From assembly GCF_000341285.1 (NCBI RefSeq), contig NW_005178421.1, positions 1-64,000 on the forward strand: a stretch of DNA of 64,000 nt, written 5' to 3'. Origin of the DNA: Galdieria sulphuraria (lineage: Eukaryota > Rhodophyta > Bangiophyceae > Galdieriales > Galdieriaceae). The position numbers and the translations under genes are program-made. The notes beneath the pieces were generated by a model. It saw only the letters and a list, made by a program, of their open reading frames with translations. It did no database searches and had not been told where the DNA came from. Of this stretch, positions 52,186-61,652 are shown in pieces. Numbering within the stretch: position 1 is the first letter of the stretch; the number at the start of each line of letters is the position of its first letter.

Positions 52186-52923
52186 CTCATAGGAAATGTC
52201 GATAGAGAACTTGAAAATCTCTTTAGGACCAACGAAAGAGAATCTTCAGGGAATTTGTGGGAAGTGTTTCAAAGTGATGTCAGGTCGATAATGGATACTA
52301 TAGAGAATGAACCAGAGTCGAACTCTTCAGATGGCCTGAAACATATTCAGACGGAGACTAGGAAGCTTGTCATATCCCCCAACTTGATTGAAAAAGACGT
52401 GACGAAGTGGACGCAAAAAATAGATTGTGCCATAAGGTTGTTACAACTTTACAGAGTAGACTGGTCCAATGAACAGTTCAGTGAATGGAAGGAAGCGGTA
52501 GTTAGTTGTATAAGGGAACTTGAGCTACTCTTTGAAAATAGGAAAGCTGTTATGGAGGGTTGGCTTGAAGCAGCTGCAACAAAAGTGTTTCCAACGCCAC
52601 TTGATTGTTCGAGCGAAGAGATTGAAAGAGAACTTATCAATGCAAAGTTGCAACTTGCTCAGGTAGAAGAAGAAAATGCTAAACTGGAGCTTGCATATTC
52701 TCGATTGCTGCGAGAGGGAAACCAAGTGGCAGAGTCAACAAGCGTTTCTGAGTCCTTTATGGAAAGGTTTCAAACTGCCAAACAAAGAGCAGAGGACACC
52801 GATATGGAAAGAGAAAAGTTGAACGAAGAAATTGAAAGAGTACAGTCGCAGCTTTTTCTTTGTCGCAAGAAGAATCAACACCTCTTGGAAGAGTATAGAG
52901 CCTTAGAAGGAGAGTGGAACTGA
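52186..52923 (+). CDS. Unknown coiled-coil protein, 5' end unresolved
   Basis: An open frame that appears to begin at a splice acceptor (TTTCTAG) at 52185; its first in-frame ATG is at 52291. No convincing first exon with a phase-0 donor could be found in the 140 bp downstream of THOC5. The protein starts LIGNVDRELENLFRTNE and is largely helical. It contains a short globular-looking part (KWTQKIDCAIRLLQLYRVDW) and ends in a ~100-residue coiled coil (ELINAKLQLAQVEEENAKLE, then REKLNEEIERVQSQLFLCRK). No family recognised; coiled-coil cytoskeletal or kinetochore subunits look similar. Confidence 0.55.
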   Translation, partial: LIGNVDRELENLFRTNERESSGNLWEVFQSDVRSIMDTIENEPESNSSDGLKHIQTETRKLVISPNLIEKDVTKWTQKIDCAIRLLQLYRVDWSNEQFSEWKEAVVSCIRELELLFENRKAVMEGWLEAAATKVFPTPLDCSSEEIERELINAKLQLAQVEEENAKLELAYSRLLREGNQVAESTSVSESFMERFQTAKQRAEDTDMEREKLNEEIERVQSQLFLCRKKNQHLLEEYRALEGEWN

Positions 52924-53143
52924 CTAGTTTCTTTTGTGGTTTATTTATTTCAAAAAAATGGAAATTTGCTTTTGTTTTTGGTCAATCATTGTGTTGTTGT
53001 TGTTGTACAATTCGTTTTGATATCTAAAGTGTCTAGTAAATGACAACTCGTTTAGTATAATCTAATCTTTTAGACATCCTTGTGAATCCAATTTCCCTTG
53101 TTTACCCTAATGAACACTCAAAACTAACCAAAAACTAAGAACT

Positions 53144-55131
53144 TCAAGTATTGGCTCTCAACTGTTCTAAACTTGTTGAAATATCAGTTGCCTCGAATGG
53201 CTTTAGAGAGGAGTGTTGTGCTTGTCTATTACTCTCGTAAGCATTGAATGTTACATTACAAGCTCTTCGATTGTTCAAGGAATGCAATACCACATCTGCC
53301 AAGTCTGCATGACTTATATATTTGTCGTCTTGTATCGGTTCTTGATCAACGATAGTTGGCTTAAGGCCACCTACCATTGGAAGAAATTGGTAAGTTTATA
53401 GCTTATATATATATAGAGTCTATATATTTACCAGGTCGATCAATACATCTTCCAGAACGAATAATACAATACGTCAATCCCGAGTTGCGAAGGGCAATCT
53501 CTCCTCGAAGTTTCCAAACGATTGGATTGTCATCATCCAATTCCTTTCATCACATTTACTTGAGACCTTGCTAGATAGTAATGACTGAGATAAATACCTT
53601 GAGCTTATCCGGACGCAAATATTTTCCAACATCTGTACAAGATATCATTATAAATTCAGGTTCTTGTTGTTTTCGATAAGCTTTGATATAGTCAATAGCA
53701 AGATAAAAGCCATCATCTTCGTCCTGCCTTGTTGCTTTTACAAAATTGATTGCCAATTGATAAACGTCACTCAAGTTGATTTCTTCTGTGACAAGTACTG
53801 GTCTCAAAATTCCTTCTTTTGGAACTGCCACGAACTTAGAAAAAGGAAGTCTTATTGTGAGCCATTTATTTGGAACAGTTCGGAAACGTGCCTAATAAAG
53901 CATAAGTATATCATTGAGCATTGGACAAATGCTTACTAAATATTCCACTTGAGCGTTGTCTCCAGAACGAGTTCTTAACTCAAGGCCATATGTTTTCCCA
54001 TCTCCAATACAACGAATGATAAGACCTTCAAACTCTTCCAAGTTGTGTTGGTCTATCTTGGAAGCAATTTCTGCAGTTCCACCGTCTGCATCAAAAATCT
54101 TTCCTGTAAAGACTGCGTTGTTTCTACTGTTTTGCATATATTCAATTTTGGGCGGTCTCTTTTGTAATCCAACAGAAGCTAAGCGACTACGAAATTCATC
54201 GAGTACGGGTTTCCAATTCTCAAAATCGGTCTTTCTATCAAATTTGAATAGAGTCACTTTTGCTGACTAGAGAAATAAAAAGAATGATAATACAATATCG
54301 AAAAATACTCACTTCCTCACTACCATACTGTTGAAATTTGGAATCATGCAAGGCTTTGATCACGTTTTGTAATCCATTGAACTCCACAGTTTCCGTTTCT
54401 TGTGAATCGGAAGTTCCAACAGCCCAAATGACCTGAACTACTCTTAGACAAATAGTATTCTTGGAAAAGTTATTACCTTATCGATATTTTCCATGGCGTC
54501 ATATAAACTTGAAAGTTCTCTCACATCTCCTTTCGCAAAAGTACATCCAGTTCCAACTGCATCCAAGGTGGAGCTGTACAAATTTCTTACTAATACTCTA
54601 ATCATGGCCTTTGAAACCAAATAAAATAGTTGTGATGATAGCATACCTAACTCTGTATCCTCTTAACAATAGTTTCTTGGTAATGATATTCCCAATTTTT
54701 CCAGTAGCACCCAGTACTAAGACTTGATAGTTTCTGGACCATTCCTCTCTTTCAGGATAATAAACATCTTCCAACGGGGCCACATCTTTATCATCAACTA
54801 GTCGAGTAAGTCTTCTAAAACCCAGCAATAACTGCATCATTTGAGCAAAAATATTCCCAACAAGAAAAGTAATACCGCCAGAGCCAGAAGAGGGAGAAGG
54901 ATAAGGTTGTTTGGCAAACAGACACAAGTTGTACCTTAAACGTTTGGGTTTATGACTGACTGAAAATGCAGGTAAAAAACCGGAGGCAATCAAACAACGT
55001 GCTCTATACGTCCAAAAAATATGATTGATGATTAAAGAGAGAGTTGTACAACATGTATACCTCTTTGACTTGCAACAACTACTTTCTCCAGTCCAACAAG
55101 AACGAAATATGAAACATGACTGACTACGCAT
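53144..55131 (-). CDS. HCF173: HCF173-like plastid factor (SDR with CIA30 insertion)
   Basis: HCF173 binds the psbA mRNA leader and activates D1 synthesis in chloroplasts. Eight exons (55061-55131, 54647-55003, 54477-54597, 54313-54432, 53937-54266, 53598-53891, 53432-53543, 53144-53370) give 543 aa. A Ser/Cys/Arg-rich transit peptide precedes an atypical SDR fold (VLVLGATGKIGNIITKKLL, GYRVRVLVRN). A CIA30 domain is inserted after it (FKFDRKTDFENWKPV, VFTGKIFDADGGTAEI, FRTVPNKWLTIRLPFS). The SDR then resumes with WKLRGEIALRNSGLTYCIIR and YISHADLADVVLHSL. This interleaved order is that of HCF173. Frame, phase and motif order agree over all seven junctions. Confidence 0.9.
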
Positions 55132-56096
55132 CTGTTCCTGTAGTTTTCCAAAGTTCTCCAACAAATACTCTTCAAGAAACTTATTTCCAGTTGTTCAAAG
55201 AGAATGACAAAATCGCTGGCCAGGAGCTTAATCGAGAGCTCCGAATGCTTCAACAATAGACTTGTATGAAGCATAGCCTCTTAAAGTGAGCATCATTACA
55301 AGTAGCCAGAAATTGTCAGAGAGAACCAAAAAGTGCGCATACTATAGTCTACGAATAGGAAGACAGACTATTGAATAATATACGACAGAAGAATGTGAAG
55401 AGAGAATTTTTTACCAAGTTGTAGATTGGTTTTCTACATACTACATAAGAATAACCATTAGGAAGTTACAACTGACCATTTCTTGTTTGTCCTATTATGA
55501 AGAAGAGCTTATGTAATATTTGAATTAAAGTTTTCAAGGTCGCCATCTGAACACCATTATGAATCTCTCAATATAGATGACTAGTTGTTTTCTTCTGTTT
55601 GATAGGTTTCGGTTCTCTAACCGGGCCTTTTTCATATACCTGTAGAAGGAAATTGCTCAAAGTTGTCCAATAAAGACGTTGGCAGAAGAAGAAATCGAGC
55701 GAGTTTTGACTCGTTTGTGCTCGTCATTTTGTTTCCATTCTGTAACTAGCAACTATCCAAGACAAAGTTAAGTTGATTTCCCTTATATTCTTACAATCAA
55801 AGTGCTTCAAGCCGTGAGATAAGAGTTTTTCCTTGTAGGATCCAAAGTCAACTTGGAAACCTTCACTATATTAGCAAGTGGTTGAGAAGCCTTGTAGAAA
55901 AGTTGGAGCTTTCGTCAAACAAAGAGTGAGAAACTAGAAGACCTTGACTTTCATACTCTGTTGAAAAAGAAACCAAAAAGTTGCCCTTTTGTGGAAGAGA
56001 CTTTCAACGAAAGTGGAAAAACAACACAATTCTACCCGATTGATAATGTCGAGGAGTTGGTTGAAAACCCATTTACTTTTCCCACAATGGTATGTA
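55132..56096. other. ~960-bp region with a possible small unannotated gene (+)
   Basis: Between the HCF173 and AP-1 sigma starts. 55132-55560 shows nothing. On the plus strand, fragments look coding: one containing LAEEEIERVLTRL (~55681-55719) and one containing IQSQLGNLHYISKWLRSL with a stop at 55927-55929. They would join if a donor near 55717 is used with the acceptor at ~55840. I could not find a start codon exon, so no CDS is called. A separate frame, open from ~55886, runs without stop into the AP-1 sigma ATG. Confidence 0.35.
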
Positions 56097-56680
56097 TCGA
56101 TACTTTTTTTTTGGTTTCACTGTTCTCTTCTCTGCCTCTTATATATTTATTATTAGTTCCATTTTCTTCTTCTTATCAGCCGTCAAGGTAAGGTTCGTTT
56201 GGCAAAGTGGTTGGAACCCTATTCCCAAAAGGAGCGGACAAAGACCTCTCAAGAGCTTGCCACCCTGCTAACTGCAAGGTCCAGTAAAATGTGCAACTTT
56301 ATAGAGTGGAGGGACTTGAAAGTTGTTTATAGAAGGTATCTCGTTTCCACGTGAAGGGTTAAAGTTTGGTATAATTTTGTGTTTCCCATAGATATGCGAG
56401 TCTCTTTTTTGTTGCTGGAGTAGACTCAACGGATAACGAACTGATAACTCTTGAGATCATACATCATTATGTTGAGTGCTTAGACAAGTATTTTGGCAAC
56501 GTATGTGAACTAGACTTGATATTCAACTTTAGCAAAGCGTATTATATATTGGATGAGATATTACTAGCAGGAGATCTTCAAGAGTCCAAAAGAGGCAATG
56601 TACTGCGTGCAATACAAGCTTCCGATAATATGGCAGAAAAACATCCAGAAGATCCAAAACATAGTGTGCGAGGTTATTGA
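56097..56680 (+). CDS. AP1S: AP-1 clathrin adaptor sigma subunit
   Basis: The small subunit of the trans-Golgi clathrin adaptor AP-1. Three exons: the start codon alone (56097-56099), then 56157-56335 and 56392-56680, together 156 aa, the standard sigma length. The second exon reads [18 protein letters not shown], so the mature start [13 protein letters not shown] requires the ATG-only exon. [49 protein letters not shown] and [14 protein letters not shown] are family-specific. [12 protein letters not shown] and the dileucine-binding surface match AP-1 more than AP-2 or AP-3. An unusual open frame lies directly upstream of the ATG (see findings). Confidence 0.93.
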
Positions 56681-56713
56681 TGATGAAGAAATGGAATATG
56701 TAAGAGACAAAGG

Positions 56714-57364
56714 ATGAACATTTCCTTTGTGGTTATCATTAAGAGAATGGTAGAGATGAGGAAGAGAGATGAGGAGATTGCTGTTGGCTATACCAGTTGT
56801 AGTAAATCTACTTCAAAGGAAGTGATAAAAAAGAGTTTTTTCAATACAATATCTTTTGTATGTGATAGTGACTTATTCTGTCGTTCACTGCACCACGTTG
56901 ATTTCCTAAAGCAACTGCGTAAACAGCGCTCCAGAACGACAAAGTCTTTTCGTCTGCAACAAGTTTCCTGCGTCTTGAAGTCGAATAGTCCTTTCTTTCA
57001 AAAACTGTCTCTCATTCAATCATTGGATAATAATAGTTTGGAAAAAATGCGGAAAAATAGTGATACGGGTTCGTTGGAAAAGAAGAGTCGACAAGAGCAA
57101 CCAAAGAGGATGGAATACATTCAGTGTTCAGCTTGCAAAGCGGTATATTCAGTCAAAGTAGATATGTTTGGAGAAAATGGTAGATATGTTCGTTGTATAG
57201 TTTGTGGAAAGTTGTGGTTGCAGTTGCCTCAAGATGTAAAATTGTTGGAGGAGAATATGGAAACAAGGGAACTTTCAGAGGAGGTTTGGGAACAGTGGAA
57301 ACTTGTGAGAATGAAGAAGTTATCTTCATATAGTGCCACGGGGGACTCGACGGATAGAAACTGA
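56714..57364 (+). CDS. MJ0042-type zinc-ribbon protein, unknown
   Basis: A 216-aa single-exon frame whose C-terminal third carries IQCSACKAVYSV, then GRYVRCIVCGKLW. The two CxxC pairs, an aromatic, and the GxxVRCxxCxxxW ending match the bacterial MJ0042/zinc_ribbon_5 finger. The N-terminal ~130 residues are basic, with many Ser, Lys and Phe and no clear fold; part may be a targeting sequence. After the finger comes a charged helix (VWEQWKLVRMKKLSS). I know no function; such fingers in bacteria begin membrane or regulatory proteins. It starts 33 bp after the AP-1 sigma stop on the same strand, so its promoter must lie within that gene. Confidence 0.7.
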   Translation: MNISFVVIIKRMVEMRKRDEEIAVGYTSCSKSTSKEVIKKSFFNTISFVCDSDLFCRSLHHVDFLKQLRKQRSRTTKSFRLQQVSCVLKSNSPFFQKLSLIQSLDNNSLEKMRKNSDTGSLEKKSRQEQPKRMEYIQCSACKAVYSVKVDMFGENGRYVRCIVCGKLWLQLPQDVKLLEENMETRELSEEVWEQWKLVRMKKLSSYSATGDSTDRN

Positions 57365-57456
57365 TACTAGGGTAGTGTAGACAACGAGGTAGAGAGAATG
57401 GTTTTATTTTTTATATTTGGTTAGTCTTTCACTTTACATTGTATAGTAAAAGCCAT

Positions 57457-59503
57457 TTACTCTTCCTCAAACAAGGGTTGCCCAACCATATCTTCCTGTA
57501 AAATAACACTGTCTACTCCTACAGGTGATAAACGAATATCTACTACTTCAGAAAGAGGCACCTCAAAAAGACCCAATTGAATTGAACCTAATAGAAGTGA
57601 TGCTGTCAATCCTATTAATATCGTTACTTGAGCTACACGGCTTGATACACGATCTGCAAATCCTCCCAAAAAGTATACTAGTTGACAATAGTCTACAGAA
57701 AGATTGGACTGATAATAACACAAGTCATCTCCTTCTGACAAACTTTTAGGAAGCTTAGAAACAAAATACCACTCTGGTGGAGCCTGTGAAATAATTTCTT
57801 TCGTTCTTTTGGGTAACTGCCATCCAAATAGAAGAGCTGCCACACTTCTATCTTCCTCATAACGTTCATTGAACCATTCCACAAACAAACGAATATCCTC
57901 TGAAGAACGTCTTTCAGCCCACTGTAAAACTTTTCTCAAATCCTGCATTCCTCTTTGTTGTAATATTATCCTTAGATTTTGGTCATTTCTGGCTCTTGTT
58001 GCTAACCATTCTAAAACGATCCTAATGTCGGATTCCGATTTTCCCTCGACCATTTTACCTAACATGAACAGTCTCTCTCCTAAATGACTCGTTTCTGTAT
58101 GAGAGGTATCGGTGACCTTCCATTCTATAGAATCTGGCAAGTGACCGAGACGTCTTTCTAACAAAGTCCAACCACGTAATATAGCTAGGCTTTGTGGCTA
58201 TAAATAGTTTAGTTTATCAATAAGTATGACTATATAAGATACTTACTGAATAACGAAATCCCTTCTCATACAACTCTCTTGCCTTGTCAATATTTCCTAT
58301 TCTTTCTTCCATTTTAGCCCAAGCATGAAAAATAGGAGCATGACAGGAATCCAACTCGCTTCCTTTTTGAAATAATGATCTCGCATGTTCATAATTTCCA
58401 CATTCCGCTTCAAACATTGCATACGCTTGATAAGTAGGAACTGAGGTAGGACAAATCTTCAAGGCAGATTCAAAGCATGATAATGCAGTTTGTCTATTTC
58501 CAAGTTTTCCTTGTGCCACTGCCATTGCTTGCCATGCCTGATAATAATTGGGATGAACTGCAATTGCCCTTTCAAACATAGCAACTGCATCATTCCATTG
58601 ACATTTGCGTGAAAATAAAACTCCTCTCGCTTGCAATAAGTACGGGTTATGTGGATCTCTTTCCAAGCCCTTCTTCATCAACTCTTCTGCATGTTCTATA
58701 TTTCCTTGCCTTTCTTCTAAAAGTGCATAAGACTGCCAAGAAACTCCGTCAGAAGGATCTGCTTCAATACACTGTTCAAAAAGTTCTCGAGATTTGCTTA
58801 CATTACCACACCTTTCCTCAAAAACAGCCCAAGCATGAAACAAATGTTTGTTCTTAGAGTCAACCTCCACACCCTTTCGAAAAACGTATCTTGCCGCTTC
58901 CCAATTGCCACATTGTGCTTCTAACCTTCCCCAGGATAGGAAACATCGACTACGAGTATCAATTGAGCAATATTCATTTTCTGCACAACTTTGAAATAAC
59001 TGCCTTGCAGTTGACCAACGCTTTTGTTTCCATTCCTCCATACCTCTTGTGAAAAGAGTTCGGTATTGGCTGTCTAAATTTCTTCTTTGAGTATGGTCAG
59101 CTCCAGTAGGATGGATATCAAGCGACCCTGACTTTAGTGGATTTTTCTGTGTAGGTCTCTTCCTCTTCTTGTGGAATCTCCTGAGTTTGGGGTCGTTAGG
59201 TTGCTTGCTTGGTGCTTCCTCACTTGCTTCTTGCATTCGAACTATTGCACTTGTATCAGATAAAACAACAACGGACTTGCTAAAACTAGGTTCCCAAGGG
59301 GAGGTAAACCATTTGTTTCTTCCGACAGTTGGCACCATGTGGTTGTTATTTGGATACTTGAAGCAGTCACGTTTGGAAGTTCCACATAGAAAGCAACTTT
59401 GAACAATATTGATAAATAACAGAGGTTTTTGTAGACTAGTACAGTAACTCATGACTTCGAAAGAAGTTGTGTTACAACTTTTCGGAACAAGCAGGAGAAC
59501 CAT
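57457..59503 (-). CDS. HCF107/Mbb1-like HAT-repeat plastid RNA-binding protein
   Basis: HCF107 (algal Mbb1) binds 5' leaders of psbB/psbH transcripts through HAT/TPR repeats and protects them. Two exons (58247-59503, 57457-58197) give 665 aa from the ATG at 59503, or 648 aa from 59452. A Ser/Lys/Arg-rich leader precedes a run of ~34-residue repeats (LFHAWAVFEERCGNVSKSRE, SWQSYALLEERQGNIEHAEE, IFHAWAKMEERIGNIDKARE), ~170-440, with ILRGWTLLERRLG as the last repeat across the junction. Unlike plant HCF107, a further ~200 residues follow and end in a hydrophobic helix (VTILIGLTASLLLGSIQLGLF), which would tether it to a plastid membrane. The ATG at 59452 overlaps the start codon of the opposite gene. 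Confidence 0.86.
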
Positions 59504-60051
59504 TCAGCCATATTATGGATTCGATATCCAACACGTGAACACCACACAACTGGATTGGTTGGAGCAGCTTCATTTTGTAAGAAATCTTTTACTATTTTAT
59601 ATGTTACCTTGATCCTTTGAAAGCTTGAGATAAATATTGCTTTGGAAATGAGTCAAAACTTTTGTAGAAAACTAGATAAAGGCATATATTGAGTGTGCAA
59701 TCGTCAGACCATTGCTTCATATATCACAGTTAGGCTATTGAGAATGTTTCCAGTATTTGATAGTTGTTTGCAAAAGTGAGTGCAGGATACTAGTTGCTTC
59801 TATATTTTACGTATAGCATTTTTGGACAACTAACGTGTTTGTTGAAACAAACAACAAATGAAATACTATATTACTCCTTGAAAGATGTCACTAGGGATTC
59901 CAACTATACCGTAAAGGACGATTGCTTGAAAACACTTCAATATTATTCACGTTGTAACAAGTTCTTTCGTTCTATGACACTATACAACAGTGTTTATTCA
60001 CTAGTCTATCACCAAAGTTCCAAACTGTTGGCTGCTCTCCAAACTTCCTAA
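59451..60051 (+). CDS. Unknown protein, three exons, head-to-head with HCF107-like gene
   Basis: I do not recognise this gene. The first exon (59451-59576) starts MTSKEVVLQLFGTSRR and ends at a GTAAG donor in phase. The last (59817-60051) is NIFGQLTCLLKQTTNEILYY onward. A middle exon at 59708-59775 (ending RLLRMFPVFDSCLQ) joins them in one frame of 142 aa. The first intron would be 131 nt, long for this window, so another small exon may be missed. The product is helical, Leu/Tyr/Ser-rich and without a clear transmembrane helix. Its first 53 coding bases overlap the HCF107-like coding sequence if that gene starts at 59503. Confidence 0.5.
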
Positions 60052-60105
60052 CAAACCCTAGTAACTGTTGCTTTGTTTCCATAAAACTTCAATCAATTTC
60101 TTCAA

Positions 60106-60399
60106 CTAATAGCCTGGTACTCCGGAAATTCTTTTTCTCATATCAAACTATACATAATATATACATATATGTATGTATAAATATATTTCACTAATACTTC
60201 AAAAACGAAAACTTACAGCTGCCCGACGACATTTGTAATAAGAGTCCCGCACTCCTTTACAATAATCAGAAACATCACTACCATTACTTTTTGCACAATC
60301 CTTCAACGCTGTCTTCCTATCAGGATGATTCTTTACACAGTCCGAGTTGCTAAGACATCGAACCAATTCATCAAACAAGCCTTTGCAAGACTTGCCCAT
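60106..60399 (-). CDS. COA5: Cytochrome c oxidase assembly factor COA5 (PET191)
   Basis: A twin-Cys intermembrane-space protein needed for complex IV assembly. Exons at about 60216-60399 and 60106-60147 encode ~75 aa. MGKSCKGLFDELVRCLSNSD, then CVKNH, DCAK, DYCKGVRDSYYKCRR give the paired cysteines in the PET191/COA5 spacing (CKxxxxxxxxC and CxxxxxxxxxC). The second exon adds FDMRKRISGVPGY, matching the family ending (R.RFRG..GY), which confirms the intron. The intron contains a TA-rich palindromic stretch. The ATG at 60399 is 14 bp from the start of the methyltransferase gene. Confidence 0.9.
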
Positions 60400-60413
60400 G
60401 TTGACACAATTCA
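60400..60413. promoter_or_regulatory. 14-bp divergent spacer between start codons
   Basis: Only 14 bp part the COA5 ATG (minus) and the methyltransferase ATG (plus). No promoter element fits in it. Either leaders overlap antisense or the methyltransferase starts at a later Met. Confidence 0.45.
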
Positions 60414-61652
60414 ATGATGAATGCCTTTATTTCATCGTCTTGTTTTCAATGCGGTCGACTCGTTTTGCGTTGTCCACAGAAAAGCAAAGTTTTATGTTCC
60501 AAGAAAGGAATTCAAAAATTTCGTGCTGTTCCAGTGGAGTCCAGAATTTCGGAAAATTTGAAAACCTTATTTGAAACATATAAAATTGCAACTTCCGAAA
60601 CTTCAAAGCACAAAAAGTTGTTGTTGTCTCACTTTGAAGCGCTGGATATTCTGGAATACTTGGAGTTTAACTGCAAAGATAGTTCGAATTGGATCGATCT
60701 AGAGAAACCTTTGCAAGTGCATCTTGGTTGGAAGTGGGTTTCTCAGTTGAAGGTCATCGATCAAGGATTGCACTTATACTTGGACTTTGGTCCAGTATTC
60801 TTCAGTTGGCATGCTTTGACTGATTTTTTAGGAATAGACTCTCATTATCGTCCTTTTATAGAAAGGAATAGTCAGTTAACGCAAGAGTCTTTTAAGAAGA
60901 AACGCCCAAAGCGTATCTCTATAAGAAACTGCAAAATACGTCCAGGCGTGCTATTATGGGAAGAAGAAGATGTGGCACATTCACATGTTCAAAGAGTATC
61001 CTTCTTTTCTGCTTCAACAAAGCGCCCCATCACTTTAGTTCCTATTACGAGAGATAGTCCACCCACAGCTATTATTGGTGGTTTTACTATGCACCGAGGC
61101 TATTCCGATAGTCTTACAATGAATCCCGGTTTGGATACGCAACTTAAGATAGATTGCCTTTATCCTCTTGCTCCAAAAAGCAGAGTACTCGATATTTGTA
61201 CAGGACTGGGTTACACTGCGATAGAGTTGTTACAAAGATATCCAGACATAGAGCAGCTAATAACGATTGAAATAGACGAGAGTATGGTGTTGTTGCAACA
61301 AATCAATCCGTGGTCCTCCGCATTAATCAATGGCAATCGTGAAGTTGTTCATCGCCTACTCGTAGACGCCACCACAATATTGCCAAAATTGCCTGATAAC
61401 TATTTTCAAGTGATTATTCACGACCCTCCTTCGCAATCTCTACAAGGAGATTTGTATTCTTACGACTTTTACTGTCAACTTGCGAGGGTGTTAAGTCCTA
61501 GTGGACAAATGTATCACTATATAGGAAACCCAAATAGTAGAGAAGCTGGAAGACTATATCAAGGAGTTATAGATAGATTGCAAAGAGCAGGTTTTGGTAG
61601 AATTGTCAAAAAGTCCCAAGCATATGGAATTATAGGAATCAAGACAAACTAA
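60414..61652 (+). CDS. SAM-dependent methyltransferase, archaeal-type (COG2521-like)
   Basis: A single-exon 412-aa protein. The C-terminal half (~250-410) is a class I methyltransferase: motif I VLDICTGLGYTAIELL, the acidic TIEIDES, NPWSSALI, then IIHDPPSQSLQGDLYSYDFY and YHYIGNPNSREAGRLYQGVI, and RLQRAGFGRIV. The strings NPWS, HDPPxxSLxGxLYS and HYxGNP are those of the archaeal predicted methyltransferases of COG2521. The N-terminal ~240 residues hold a Cys-containing start (CFQCGRLVLRC), Lys-rich stretches and a central domain I cannot place. The substrate is unknown; modification of RNA or polyamine-like compounds is possible. Absence of introns and archaeal affinity raise gene transfer as a question. 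Confidence 0.82.
   Translation: MMNAFISSSCFQCGRLVLRCPQKSKVLCSKKGIQKFRAVPVESRISENLKTLFETYKIATSETSKHKKLLLSHFEALDILEYLEFNCKDSSNWIDLEKPLQVHLGWKWVSQLKVIDQGLHLYLDFGPVFFSWHALTDFLGIDSHYRPFIERNSQLTQESFKKKRPKRISIRNCKIRPGVLLWEEEDVAHSHVQRVSFFSASTKRPITLVPITRDSPPTAIIGGFTMHRGYSDSLTMNPGLDTQLKIDCLYPLAPKSRVLDICTGLGYTAIELLQRYPDIEQLITIEIDESMVLLQQINPWSSALINGNREVVHRLLVDATTILPKLPDNYFQVIIHDPPSQSLQGDLYSYDFYCQLARVLSPSGQMYHYIGNPNSREAGRLYQGVIDRLQRAGFGRIVKKSQAYGIIGIKTN

Noticed and set aside
52042-52300. Extending THOC5 into the downstream coiled-coil frame as one gene
   Set aside because: THOC5 ends at a natural stop after its conserved C-terminus, and the only GTTGAT donor is in the wrong phase.
60140-60190. TA-rich palindrome in the COA5 intron as a possible RNA hairpin
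   Set aside because: It is simple TA repeat with no compensatory design visible; most likely microsatellite-like.
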